Below are positions 55,493-64,000 of a stretch of 64,000 nucleotides of DNA, one piece after another. The translations under genes and the position numbers were made by a program. Below the pieces are notes generated by a model that saw only the letters and a program-made list of their open reading frames with translations, was not told the origin of the DNA and searched no databases. The DNA comes from an uncultured Granulosicoccaceae bacterium. Lineage in GTDB: Bacteria; Pseudomonadota; Gammaproteobacteria; Granulosicoccales; Granulosicoccaceae. Numbering within the stretch: position 1 is the stretch's first letter; every line of letters begins with the position of its first letter. The DNA lies in contig CALHOI010000036.1 in assembly GCA_938035525.1 (NCBI GenBank), forward strand, positions 1 through 64,000, read 5' to 3'.

Positions 55493-57121
55493 GTGTACGC
55501 AGAAGTCAATCAACGCGCTAAAGCGCTAATATCCGATGCAAACAGCGATTTCTTTTCAAGCAGACGTGTTGGTCTGGAGAAAGAGACGTTGCGCATTGAT
55601 GAACACGGCAAGATCGCGCAGTCGGACCATCCCGAGGCATTGGGTGCAGCACTGTGCCACCCGCACGTCACTACAGATTTTTCAGAATCACTGCTGGAGA
55701 TGGTAACACCTCCGTGTCCCAGCGTGAGTCAGGCGCTTGACTACATCGTTGGTATTCACCAGTTTATATTGCCGCGCCTGCAAACGGGTGAGGGCTTGTG
55801 GAACACCAGTATGCCTTGCGTTATTGGCGATGACGATAGCATCCGCATTGGGCAATACGGCCATTCGCACAATGGCACCATGAAGCAGGTGTATCGCCGT
55901 GGCCTGGGCTTACGATACGGACGCCGCATGCAAGCCATCGCCGGCATACATTTTAACTACTCCATGCCCGAAGCCAGTTGGCCAATCTGGCAAGCTTTGC
56001 ATAATGCGCAACCTTGTTCAAAGCATCCTATTTCAACCACCGGATACTTTCATATGACGCGAAACATGATGCGCATTGGGTGGTTGATTCCGTATTTGTT
56101 TGGTGCCTCCCCGGCGATCTGCCAAACTTTTTTACCGTCAGGACAAGACTCAGATTTAGCCACGCTTAACAAACATACCCGTTTCGCTCCACACGGTACA
56201 TCACTGCGAATGGGTGAAATAGGTTATCGCTACAAAGAAGACGCACCCATTGATTTATCGGTTCGACACGATAGCTTTAATAACTATTTGCAAGATATTT
56301 ATGCGCACGTTTCCACTGAACATTTGCCCTATAAACAAGCAGGTGTTAAAGACGAACACGGTCAATATCAGCAGCTCAACACCAATAAATTGCAAATTGA
56401 GAACGAGTACTACAGTAGTGTGCGACCCAAGCAAATACCTGAAAAAGGCGAAATGCCTTTGTTGGCGCTTAAGCGCAGTGGTATTCGTTATCTGGAGCTA
56501 CGATCAGTGGACGTCAACGTGTTTGACCCTGCTGGCATGCACGAGCAACAGCTTGCTATGCTCGAAATGCTTATGATTTTTGCCTGGTTAGCTGATAGCC
56601 CACCGTTGTTGCCAGCCGAAATGGATGTTAACAAGCAAAATATAAATGCAGTGGCACACAAAGGGCGAGAGCCGGGCTTAACTCTGGTGCGAAACAACGA
56701 AGCAATATCACTGGTTGACTGGGGTAAAGAGATACTGGAATCTTTAACACCTATTGCCAGTTGGATGGACGAACTTGCGCTTGTGTCTAAAGAGCCTACT
56801 GCCGGTAGCCTTTACACAGATGCCTTGCAGGCACAGCTGGCAAAACTCGACGATCCCACACTGACACCTTCTGCCAAAGTGATTGATGAACTCGATGAGC
56901 ACGGATCGTTTTTTAGTCTGGTCATGGCCTATTCTTCGGCACAAAAAGATGCACTGTTAAAGCAGGCAAGTGATGAAGCGCTGCAAAATAAGCTGCGACA
57001 GGCTGTTGTGGATTCGATTGCCGCGCAACAATTACTTGAAAAAAACAGCGTAGGAAGTTTTGACGATTTTCTGGCTGATTATTCGTCTCAGCTGGAGCGT
57101 TGGGACAGCATCGCATCATGA
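55493..57121 (+). CDS. gshA: Glutamate-cysteine ligase
   Basis: First enzyme of glutathione synthesis, joining glutamate and cysteine with ATP. E. coli-type (group 1) GshA: GLEKETLRI near the start, GIHFNYSMPE, HTRFAPHGTSLRMGEIGY, LQIENEYYSSVRPK and YLELRSVDVNVFDP are hallmarks. The 542 aa are slightly longer than in E. coli (518). Start GTG at 55493 with no clear Shine-Dalgarno. mobA follows after only 7 bp, an unusual linkage with molybdenum cofactor genes. Confidence 0.95.
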   Translation: MYAEVNQRAKALISDANSDFFSSRRVGLEKETLRIDEHGKIAQSDHPEALGAALCHPHVTTDFSESLLEMVTPPCPSVSQALDYIVGIHQFILPRLQTGEGLWNTSMPCVIGDDDSIRIGQYGHSHNGTMKQVYRRGLGLRYGRRMQAIAGIHFNYSMPEASWPIWQALHNAQPCSKHPISTTGYFHMTRNMMRIGWLIPYLFGASPAICQTFLPSGQDSDLATLNKHTRFAPHGTSLRMGEIGYRYKEDAPIDLSVRHDSFNNYLQDIYAHVSTEHLPYKQAGVKDEHGQYQQLNTNKLQIENEYYSSVRPKQIPEKGEMPLLALKRSGIRYLELRSVDVNVFDPAGMHEQQLAMLEMLMIFAWLADSPPLLPAEMDVNKQNINAVAHKGREPGLTLVRNNEAISLVDWGKEILESLTPIASWMDELALVSKEPTAGSLYTDALQAQLAKLDDPTLTPSAKVIDELDEHGSFFSLVMAYSSAQKDALLKQASDEALQNKLRQAVVDSIAAQQLLEKNSVGSFDDFLADYSSQLERWDSIAS

Positions 57122-57128
57122 GACATTT

Positions 57129-57752
57129 ATGACCAACGCATTTCTACAGCAGCTCGAGGCCAAGCAGCAGCAGGTTGGTGCGGTGGTGCTTGCCGGTGGG
57201 CTTGCGCGTAGGATGGGTGGTCAGGACAAGGGGCTTATCGATGTTAACCAGCGTCCAATGGCCGACTGGGTGCTTGAATCTGTCAGGCCGCAAGTTCACG
57301 ATATTGTCATTAACGCCAATCGCAACCAGGGCGCTTATGCACAGCTCGGTTGCGAAGTGATTGCTGATCGGCATGCAGGCCACGTTGGACCTTTGGCTGG
57401 TCTCAGTGCGGCTATGCATTATTTTGGTCGCGACTATGTGTTTATGTGTCCGTGCGACTCGCCTTTTATTGATACTCGTCTTGTTGAGTTATTGGGTGGT
57501 GCGTGTCTTGATCAGCAGGCCGATATAGCGGTAGCGCACGACGGTGACCGGCTGCAGCCAGTTTTTTGCCTTGCGCATGTTCGATGTCTTGCATCACTCG
57601 ATGCCTACCTGGAATCCGGTGAGCGTAAAATAGATAAATGGTATGCCTCCCAAAATCAGATTGATGTGCCCTGCAACTCGGTATTGAATAGCTTTCGCAA
57701 TATCAACACCGAAGAAGAGCGAGCGCAAGCCGAAAGCGAATTGCCGTTATGA
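57129..57752 (+). CDS. mobA: Molybdenum cofactor guanylyltransferase
   Basis: Adds GMP to molybdenum-molybdopterin to form the guanine dinucleotide cofactor. AVVLAGGLARRMGGQDKGL is the nucleotidyltransferase motif; CPCDSPFI holds the metal-binding aspartate, and HDGDRLQPVFCL the following motif. The 207 aa are normal. ATG 57129 starts the conserved protein; an in-frame start inside gshA is rejected. It overlaps moeA by four bases (ATGA), so the two are coupled. Confidence 0.94.
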   Translation: MTNAFLQQLEAKQQQVGAVVLAGGLARRMGGQDKGLIDVNQRPMADWVLESVRPQVHDIVINANRNQGAYAQLGCEVIADRHAGHVGPLAGLSAAMHYFGRDYVFMCPCDSPFIDTRLVELLGGACLDQQADIAVAHDGDRLQPVFCLAHVRCLASLDAYLESGERKIDKWYASQNQIDVPCNSVLNSFRNINTEEERAQAESELPL

Positions 57753-59020
57753 CCATCGAAAAACTACCGTCCTGCGAAGACCCATTCGACAGCTTGTTAC
57801 CGGTAGAAGAAGCGCGAGCGCGACTCTCTGCTGCCTTGTCGGTGGTCTCACAAACGCAAGAGCTAAATCTTAAAGATGCGATTGGTCGGGTGCTGTGTGT
57901 TGACATTGAGTCGCCTGTGAACGTACCGGCGCACGCCAATTCGGCCATGGACGGTTATGCTATTTCAGCTGCGTCCATACCAGATGATGGTGTGTCCGAA
58001 CTACACATTGTTGGTACAGCATGGGCCGGTAAAGTATTCACTGGAAACGTGGAAGCCGGACAAGCTGTGCGGATTTTCACTGGTGCCATCATGCCCAGTG
58101 GTGCCGATACTGTTGTCATTCAGGAACATGTATCGGCAACGGACAAACATGTGACCATAGACAACCAGGTAGAGCCGGGTCGCAACGTGCGCTTGGCTGG
58201 TGAAGACGTCCAGCGCAATCAAATCATTTTAACCAAGGGTACGCAGCTCAATGCGGCAGAAGTTGGTGTGCTTGCCTCACTGGGCATTAATCGCGTCAGT
58301 GTTTACAGTAGGTTGCGTGTCGCGTTTTTTACCACTGGCGACGAACTCCAGGCTCTCGATGAGCATGCAGCCACTAAGCTCGAGCCCGGTATGTTGTTCG
58401 ACAGTAACCGCTATTCATTACACGCTATGTTGAGTCGCCTTGATGTTGATGTTTTAGATTTGGGTATTGTGCGCGACAACGCCGACGATACTCGAGCGGC
58501 TATGCAAAAAGCAGCCGAATCAGCCGATGTGATAGTGACGTCGGGTGGCGTGTCGGCCGGTGATGCCGATTTCGTGACCCAGGTATTTCATGAATTAGGG
58601 CAGGTCAGTTTCTGGAAATTGGCTATGCGCCCTGGGCGTCCTTTGGCGTTTGGTCAAATTGGTGATGCGTCTTTCTTCGGTTTGCCTGGTAACCCAGTGG
58701 CAGTTATGGTGACCTTTTTACAGTTTGTGCAGCCCGCCATCAAACAAATGATGGGTTTGAAAAGCACCAACCCTTACACGATCAACGCAACCTGCACATC
58801 AACGCTGCGAAAATCTGCTGGAAGGGTAGAGTATCAACGTGGTGTGCTTGCCAATGATGAGCAAGGTCAGCTGATCGTCAGATCAACGGGTAAGCAAGGT
58901 GCCGGGCGCATCAGCTCAATGAGCGCTGCCAATTGCCTTATAGTGATTGCTGCAGATAAGTCTGGGGTCAGTCCGGGCGACACCGTTGAGGTACAGCCAT
59001 TTATGGGTTTGTTTGGCTGA
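57749..59020 (+). CDS. moeA: Molybdopterin molybdenumtransferase MoeA (copy 2)
   Basis: Same role as the gene at 36676. The 423 aa contain VNVPAHANSAMDGYA, PSGADTVVIQEHV, FFTTGDELQ, TSGGVSAGDADFV, MRPGRPLAFG and LPGNPVAVMV; the C-terminal domain has SAGRVEYQRG. Linked to mobA by a 4-bp overlap, so this is likely the copy serving the Mo-guanine dinucleotide pathway. The two MoeA proteins are clearly distinct in sequence, so they are old paralogues. Confidence 0.94.
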   Translation: MTIEKLPSCEDPFDSLLPVEEARARLSAALSVVSQTQELNLKDAIGRVLCVDIESPVNVPAHANSAMDGYAISAASIPDDGVSELHIVGTAWAGKVFTGNVEAGQAVRIFTGAIMPSGADTVVIQEHVSATDKHVTIDNQVEPGRNVRLAGEDVQRNQIILTKGTQLNAAEVGVLASLGINRVSVYSRLRVAFFTTGDELQALDEHAATKLEPGMLFDSNRYSLHAMLSRLDVDVLDLGIVRDNADDTRAAMQKAAESADVIVTSGGVSAGDADFVTQVFHELGQVSFWKLAMRPGRPLAFGQIGDASFFGLPGNPVAVMVTFLQFVQPAIKQMMGLKSTNPYTINATCTSTLRKSAGRVEYQRGVLANDEQGQLIVRSTGKQGAGRISSMSAANCLIVIAADKSGVSPGDTVEVQPFMGLFG

Positions 59021-59076
59021 ATGTTAATCGGCTGGCTTACCAGCTTAACTGTCTGCTTGCCCAACTAATTGCTCAC

Positions 59077-59151
59077 TTGCTTTTTAATTACCTGCTTTTT
59101 AATTACCTGCTTTTCACTCAGCTGCTTTTTACTCACTTGCTAGTGACTCAC
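59077..59151 (-). repeat. Five 15-bp tandem repeats at the P450 gene end
   Basis: Five imperfect 15-bp units (59077-59091, 59092-59106, 59107-59121, 59122-59136, 59137-59151), consensus CTGCTTTTTAATTAC to CTGCTTTTTACTCAC. The last unit includes the stop codon of the P450 gene, as in the hydrolase repeat at 54566. The other four units fill most of the gap between moeA and the P450 gene. Confidence 0.85.
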
Positions 59152-60365
59152 CACCTGACGTACAAGTTCTCAAGTCCATGAAAATGAAAGCTGTCTTTCA
59201 GTTGCGGTTTGTCCTTCAGGCTTAAGTTGCCTAGTCGTTTAAACAGGGTGTTTATCGCAATTCTCATTTCCAGCTTTGCCAATGGCGTGCCCACGCAAAA
59301 GTGTAAGCCTGCGCCAAACGACACGTTTGCAGCATCGCGTCTGACTGGATTAAACGTATCGGCGTTTTCAAACTTGTTAGGGTCTCTGTTAGCGGCACCC
59401 AGAAGCAACGCTATTTGTTCACCTGGCTCTATGGTAATGCCTGGGTAAATGTCGACTGCTTCTTGAGCGTACCGTGTGAACAGATGCAACGGTGCGTCAA
59501 AGCGCATAGCTTCGGCAATGAGTTGGTCTGCCTGTTTATCATTATCTATCCAGTCAGTATGCCAATGTAAATTTAATAAGGTGTAAACAGCATTGCCCAA
59601 TTGATGCACAGTGGCTTCGTGCCCAGCGTTAAGTAGCAGCACCGCAGTGCTGACAATTTCATCGTCGCTAAGAGCGTCGGGTGTTTGCTGCACCATGTGA
59701 GACAGTAAATCGTGTGTTGGATTTTTGCGTTTGTCTGCAATTAAAGACAACAGCAACTGTCTGAATTCGGCGGCAGCCGTATTGGCCAGTTGCTCTTCTT
59801 CAACAGTTTGCGTCATGGTATAAACACGCACCATAGCGTGCGACCAATTAAGTAAGTTGTCACACTCGCTTGTTGGAACCCCAAGTAGCTTTGCTATAAC
59901 GATCACCGGTAGTGGCATAGCATATGAGGTTAATAAGTCGGTTTCGCCGTTTGATTCAAATTGATCTATTAATTGGTTGGCAAGCATTTCTATTTCAGCC
60001 TGCATTTCCTGAACACGGCGATTAGCAAACGCTTGATTAACGCTTTTCCTGATTCGCGTGTGCTTGGGAGGCTCGAGCTGTAACAGTGAGTGTTGCTCTA
60101 CCAAAGCAAAATCTTTTAAGTGTGGTGGGTGTGTTGGTTGGTTAAATCCTACTGGAGGCAGACGGGCAAAGCGAGCATCGCGCAGGCAGTCATTAACGGC
60201 GTCAAATTCGCACAGGCACCAAAAGCCGTAATCTTCCCAGAAAACGGGACCGCCGACCTGGTGTAAACGCTTGTAAAACGCGTACGGGTTTTGGTAGAAA
60301 TCCGCGTCTTTGGGGTTCTGTGCGAAGCGTCGCTTTGCATGCTCTTCGGGTATCATGGAGGCCAT
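59148..60365 (-). CDS. Cytochrome P450
   Basis: Soluble bacterial haem monooxygenase. Haem ligand C357 in FGAGLHFCVG, oxygen-binding I-helix NAGHEATVH, and the K-helix ExxR in EAMRF are all present; LQLEPPKHTRIRKSVNQAF is the C-helix pattern. From ATG 60365 it is 405 aa, the usual size; an in-frame start 28 codons earlier would add an atypical stretch. No ferredoxin or reductase gene is adjacent, so partners and substrate are unknown. Confidence 0.9.
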   Translation of the reverse strand: MASMIPEEHAKRRFAQNPKDADFYQNPYAFYKRLHQVGGPVFWEDYGFWCLCEFDAVNDCLRDARFARLPPVGFNQPTHPPHLKDFALVEQHSLLQLEPPKHTRIRKSVNQAFANRRVQEMQAEIEMLANQLIDQFESNGETDLLTSYAMPLPVIVIAKLLGVPTSECDNLLNWSHAMVRVYTMTQTVEEEQLANTAAAEFRQLLLSLIADKRKNPTHDLLSHMVQQTPDALSDDEIVSTAVLLLNAGHEATVHQLGNAVYTLLNLHWHTDWIDNDKQADQLIAEAMRFDAPLHLFTRYAQEAVDIYPGITIEPGEQIALLLGAANRDPNKFENADTFNPVRRDAANVSFGAGLHFCVGTPLAKLEMRIAINTLFKRLGNLSLKDKPQLKDSFHFHGLENLYVRW

Positions 60366-60575
60366 GTTAAGCCAAAGTAGGCTGGGTTTGGGCCGCGACA
60401 AAATTTGGGCTAAATCGCCACCAATCGCCGACTTGCTCCCGAAGATCACTTTTATCCGCGTTCTGTTACCTGAACTGTGACTGTAGTCACAGGCCAGGGG
60501 CTCGGTTAGTTAGGCATCACAGGTAATCTAGTGCATAACTTGCAACACCAAAACACAGTCCAAAGAACCCCGTTC

Positions 60576-62273
60576 ATGACCAGCAGATTGCTACTGGTGG
60601 AACCATCCGCCACGATGCGCTACGTTCTAGAGAACTATGCGCAGTCGTTGGGTTTTGCGGTGGTTGCCATTGGTGACTACAAACAGGCCGAGGAAGCATT
60701 GCATCAGCAATTTCGCTCCTATGGCGGCGATTTTGCCGGCGTTTTGCTGGGCTGGTCGATTGTGCCTGACGAAGGCGCCGACGCATTAATCGCCACACTC
60801 GAAAGCCAGGATTTTGTTGATTTACCCGTGGTGGTTATGTCCACCGACATGCGCGCTGAAACTCGCGCCTGGGTTGCCGGTCGTGAGCACACGGCCGTGC
60901 TTGCGTGGAAAGAATATCAATCTATCGATGGTCTGTTGCAACGACTATTGCAATCCCCGGTAGACTCAAATGATACGTTTACCAGCAAATTTGATAATGC
61001 CGATATCAACGTGTTGATTGTTGACGATTCGGTTAGCATTCGATTTGCATTACGCGATTTATTTGAATTGCAAGGGTACAAAGTCAGTGTTGCCAGTGGT
61101 CACGACGAAGCCCTGGCAATAGCACAGCAGAATTCGTTTGATATTGCGGTACTTGATTTTTATTTACAGGACGGTACTGGCGATGTGCTTTGCCGTAAGC
61201 TGATTGCCGACCCCAAAACCGGTCACCTTACTTGCGCCATGTTAACGGGCACCTATGCAGACCACATTATAAAACGCAGCCTGCGAGCTGGTGCGGTCGA
61301 GTGCATGTTTAAAAACGAGTCCAGCGAATTGTTGCTAGCCCGCATCGACGCGCTAAGCCGATTTGTCAGGCAACGCAAAAAACTAGCCTCAGAACAACGA
61401 CGACTAGACGAATTAGTCGATGCACTTGCCGGGGCAACCATGGTTATTGATGCTAACGATGTAATTAGTTACGCAAGTCAGCAGGCCAGCAGTATGCTTG
61501 GTTTTGATTCTCAATCAAGTTTGCTTGGCTTGAATGCGGCGCAGATTGTTGATCTGGCCGCCGTTAAACGAGCCTCCGATGGCAAATTCCGAAACCAGTG
61601 GCGCGATGCTACCCAAGGTTTGGTCAACGTTGTTTATCGGCAGTTAGTGCTCGAAGATAGCCTCGACATCGTGCTTAACTTTAAGCTCATGCCTGGCGGT
61701 GCTGTAGCCTCGACACCCGCGGCAGTCAGCAGTCCTGCAACTGACATTGTCAATAGCCTGAAGTTGCCGCAAAGCAGCATGGCATTTGTATCAATGCTTA
61801 AAACATACCTTGATAATCTTAACCCGAACAGTGAATCGGTTAGCCTGTTAGTCATGGACACCTATGCTGCAACTGCCAATGGCGAGATGCAGCCCAGTAA
61901 TAACATTGACGGACTGCCTGAAATGATTGAAGCCGCTTTGAAAAATGTTTACAAGCGGGAAAATCACGTGGCTAAATTGGGTGACCATCGGTATGGTTTT
62001 TTATTAAGACACTCAACTGAACCGCAAGCGTACCTGCTAACCCGTAAAATCATGCAAGTCTATAACGCGCTGAACACAGGCGCTGATGGCATCTCACTAA
62101 GCTCTACGGGTTGCCTGCTGGGTGTGTCAGCCAACAAAGACAAATCGGCAGCACAGGTCCTGCGATTATCAGCACAGGGACTTGAGGTGGTTAATCAGCG
62201 TGGTAAAAACCAAGCCTTGTTGCTGGACCTGCGTCGTATGCTGCCAGTGTACGCGAGCACTCAAAAATCCTAA
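60576..62273 (+). CDS. Dual receiver-domain signalling protein with degenerate GGDEF
   Basis: A 565-aa multi-domain protein. Receiver 1 (about residues 4-125) is degenerate: E9 stands in the acidic pair and G59 replaces the phosphoacceptor aspartate. Receiver 2 (about 145-262) is intact: D150-D151, phosphoacceptor D194, T224 and K246. A PAS-like domain (about 280-370) follows, then a GGDEF-like fold (about 395-550) in which LGDHRYGF (468-475) takes the place of GGDEF, so it is probably not a diguanylate cyclase. No histidine kinase is adjacent. ATG 60576 is preferred over a GTG 45 bases earlier. Confidence 0.82.
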   Translation: MTSRLLLVEPSATMRYVLENYAQSLGFAVVAIGDYKQAEEALHQQFRSYGGDFAGVLLGWSIVPDEGADALIATLESQDFVDLPVVVMSTDMRAETRAWVAGREHTAVLAWKEYQSIDGLLQRLLQSPVDSNDTFTSKFDNADINVLIVDDSVSIRFALRDLFELQGYKVSVASGHDEALAIAQQNSFDIAVLDFYLQDGTGDVLCRKLIADPKTGHLTCAMLTGTYADHIIKRSLRAGAVECMFKNESSELLLARIDALSRFVRQRKKLASEQRRLDELVDALAGATMVIDANDVISYASQQASSMLGFDSQSSLLGLNAAQIVDLAAVKRASDGKFRNQWRDATQGLVNVVYRQLVLEDSLDIVLNFKLMPGGAVASTPAAVSSPATDIVNSLKLPQSSMAFVSMLKTYLDNLNPNSESVSLLVMDTYAATANGEMQPSNNIDGLPEMIEAALKNVYKRENHVAKLGDHRYGFLLRHSTEPQAYLLTRKIMQVYNALNTGADGISLSSTGCLLGVSANKDKSAAQVLRLSAQGLEVVNQRGKNQALLLDLRRMLPVYASTQKS

Positions 62274-62303
62274 AAAACTATCCCAGTATGCTTGGGCAGT
62301 TTT
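62272..62303. terminator. Bidirectional terminator-like hairpin
   Basis: An A-run followed by ACT, then CCCA, pairs imperfectly with TGGG and AGTTTT (62272-62303). It lies in the 36-bp gap between two convergent genes and has A/T arms suited to termination both ways. Confidence 0.55.
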
Positions 62304-62309
62304 GTTCGT

Positions 62310-63872
62310 TTAGTGAAATACCGTCACCACACCACCAGTACCCGTATTACTGGTACCAATAAGTACAGTAGAGTTGTCTGCACTAAATGCAACGCTCTGT
62401 GCTAATCCAATACTTCTTGTTAGATTTAACGCCTCAGGCACACTGAATAAGTGTTGCCAGCCGGTGTCTTGATTGTCAAAGAAAGCCAGATTGGCATCGC
62501 TGCTGGCTTGCCAGCCGATGGCCATATTGTTTAAAGACGAATCGGCCGCCAGTCTCAGCTGTGCGCGAGCATTATTGGTTGGAGCAAGCTTGACACTGTC
62601 GGTGCCTATCCATTGTTCCCCAGATTTAGTCAAGCGCCATGCCACTGCGGCACGTTGACCATTGCTTTGGGTTTCCCATGCCGCCAGTGCTATCTGCTGA
62701 CCATTGGCAGAACTGCTAAGCGCGGTATCTACTGATGGTTCTATGACTGATAGAAATTGTTGCGAAGCCAGTTGCCAGGCTCCTGATGCGGCATTAAATT
62801 CACTTAAGTACAAACCACCGTTAAGCGCTGAAATGGTAAACACTTGAGTTAAGTCGCTGTTGCCGGCGAAGGCGGGCAGCCGTATGTGTTGCACGGGCAC
62901 CGACAAGAGCGCAGCTTGTGTCCACGATAACTGGCGACGATCATAAACCCACAAACGATTATAAAAATTGTTTGTATCGTTTGCTGATGGGTTGGCTTCT
63001 TGTACACCAAACACCAGCCGCTCGCCGTTACTCGAGAGTTTAATCCTGATAGAGCTGGTATCCCAACTTTGTGTGGCGCTGTTGGAGTTGAACGCATTGA
63101 TGGTTGCCGTTTCAATCCAGTTCTCGCCCAGCAAGTCGAATATCACCACTTGTGGTGCGTTGCGTTGTGATACCGAGACGATTGCCAGTGTTTCTCCCGT
63201 GGCGGAAACACTGACTCTCATATTACTGATGTCAGCCTTGCTGAAAGCTTGTGATGTTAATGTGCTGGCTTGTATCCATTGACTATTAACATTAAAAAAA
63301 ACAAGGGCACTGGCATTTAATGGGCTGCTAACCAGGGCTACCGTGCCATCAGCGTTAAGCGCAACATCATCACCGAAAGAAACACTCAGTTGATTGTCAT
63401 TGGCTGTTAAACCGCCGATCGCGTTAACCAGTAAATCACCAACTGGTTGTCGCTCTGAACTCAGGCAATTTTGTGCTGTACAGATTTCCACTCGATAGCT
63501 GGTGGAATCCCAGGCCAGTTGGTGTGGCTTTATAGTGTGGATGTACGATGATGTGGTTACATCATCGAGTGTCGTGAGCAATGTCTCTTGCTGGCTTACT
63601 ACGTTGTATTCGTACAGGCTAATCTGGGTGACTGCATCGCTTGAAGCGTTATCGCGATCAACCCACGATAGCTGTAATGCTCCCGGAGCTGCTGCAATGC
63701 TCAAGGTTGGTGCTGTAGGGGCAATCAGAATATCGTTACTAAGATCAGCTGTTGTATTGCTGTTGTCGTCAGCCAGGACGGCATCGGCGTCATTTTGCTC
63801 TTCTTGTACCATGCAACCGCATAGCATAGTAGCTGCAACTAAATAGCTGATCAGGCGATGCTTTGTTTGCAT
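62310..63872 (-). CDS. Lipoprotein with fibronectin III-like and propeller-like repeats
   Basis: A 520-aa protein I cannot place in a family. The signal sequence ends in a lipobox (MLCGC), so it is probably lipid-anchored. Residues about 50-145 resemble a fibronectin type III module (APGALQLSWVDR, STSYRVEICTAQNC). The rest shows repeats of about 50 residues with patterns like VALNADGTVALVSSP, VSVSATGETLAIVS, IKLSSNGERLVFGV and VAFSADNSTVLIGT, as in beta-propellers of the FG-GAP/WD type. ATG 63872 is chosen; a GTG seven codons earlier overlaps the previous gene. Confidence 0.7.
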   Translation of the reverse strand: MQTKHRLISYLVAATMLCGCMVQEEQNDADAVLADDNSNTTADLSNDILIAPTAPTLSIAAAPGALQLSWVDRDNASSDAVTQISLYEYNVVSQQETLLTTLDDVTTSSYIHTIKPHQLAWDSTSYRVEICTAQNCLSSERQPVGDLLVNAIGGLTANDNQLSVSFGDDVALNADGTVALVSSPLNASALVFFNVNSQWIQASTLTSQAFSKADISNMRVSVSATGETLAIVSVSQRNAPQVVIFDLLGENWIETATINAFNSNSATQSWDTSSIRIKLSSNGERLVFGVQEANPSANDTNNFYNRLWVYDRRQLSWTQAALLSVPVQHIRLPAFAGNSDLTQVFTISALNGGLYLSEFNAASGAWQLASQQFLSVIEPSVDTALSSSANGQQIALAAWETQSNGQRAAVAWRLTKSGEQWIGTDSVKLAPTNNARAQLRLAADSSLNNMAIGWQASSDANLAFFDNQDTGWQHLFSVPEALNLTRSIGLAQSVAFSADNSTVLIGTSNTGTGGVVTVFH

Positions 63873-63885
63873 GATAAGTAATCTT

Positions 63886-64000
63886 TTACGCACTTGAATT
63901 GTTAGCTGCGATAGAGCTGCGGATCAAATAGAGCTGTTGATTAAAGGTGGTACCAGCGTCATCGGCGTAGCCTGGTATTCGGTTTAAGCCGTCTAGTAGA
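63886..64000 (-). CDS. C-terminal end of a gene cut by the window edge
   Basis: On the minus strand one frame is open from the window end to a TAA at 63886-63888, giving 37 residues that include LNRIPGYADDAGTTFNQQ; the other two frames close within 45 bases. It lies 13 bp upstream of the lipoprotein ATG on the same strand, so the two may be co-transcribed. Too short to assign. Confidence 0.5.
   Translation of the reverse strand, partial: LLDGLNRIPGYADDAGTTFNQQLYLIRSSIAANNSSA

Overview
The window looks like chromosome of a free-living gammaproteobacterium. Several gene orders match those known in Pseudomonas and relatives: tRNA-Leu / rnr-rlmB-rpsF-rpsR-(DUF2232)-rplI-dnaB-alr, pepA-holC-(small acidic gene)-valS with divergent lptF-lptG, and xerD-dsbC. 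Protein matches (GalU, Kbl/Tdh, XerD, Rep, YheS, GshA, PobA, SbcB, Bpt) are all gammaproteobacterial in type. The polyhydroxybutyrate-type phaA-phaB pair, the 4-hydroxybenzoate hydroxylase and the methylated-glycine dehydrogenase-like enzyme fit a metabolically versatile, probably marine, heterotroph. I cannot name the genus. I see no prophage, transposase, CRISPR array or rRNA operon.

Layout. 1-390: tRNA-Leu(CAG) on the minus strand with a tandem array of copies of its own 3' half beyond it, running off the window edge. 529-9300: RNA decay, ribosome and replication cluster (rnr to alr). 9444-13209: ferredoxin, galU, and the kbl-tdh threonine-degradation operon. 13282-19255: methylated-glycine dehydrogenase-like enzyme, an MFS transporter, and a lemA/TPM/TPM operon. 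19344-22303: yheS, an outer-membrane barrel protein and a DUF2970 protein. 22346-26607: pobA, and an aldehyde dehydrogenase divergent from a class III aminotransferase. 26831-35600: an exported unknown protein, valS-X-holC-pepA, lptFG and an RDD protein. 35601-36485: an AT-rich leader and a lysine-rich histone H1-like gene. 36676-41707: moeA, xerD, dsbC, a TPR protein and a DUF3187 protein. 41734-49372: lon, rep, an inositol-phosphatase-family enzyme and phaAB. 49592-55420: class III adenylate cyclase, bpt, a small membrane protein, sbcB, a DUF2058 protein and an alpha/beta hydrolase. 55493-59020: gshA-mobA-moeA. 59148-64000: cytochrome P450, a multi-domain receiver protein, a lipoprotein and a truncated end of one more gene.

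Most genes are ordinary housekeeping genes. The unusual parts are (i) the tRNA-Leu 3'-half repeat array, which resembles in design the tyrT/rtT repeats of E. coli but uses another tRNA and other spacer sequence; (ii) very long lysine-rich tails, on RNase R and as the stand-alone H1-like protein, built from short DNA tandem repeats; (iii) a threonine dehydrogenase that has lost all four structural-zinc cysteines; (iv) a signalling protein with one intact and one dead receiver domain and a degenerate GGDEF-like end; and (v) a general tendency to short (12-15 bp) tandem duplications at gene ends and in intergenic DNA.
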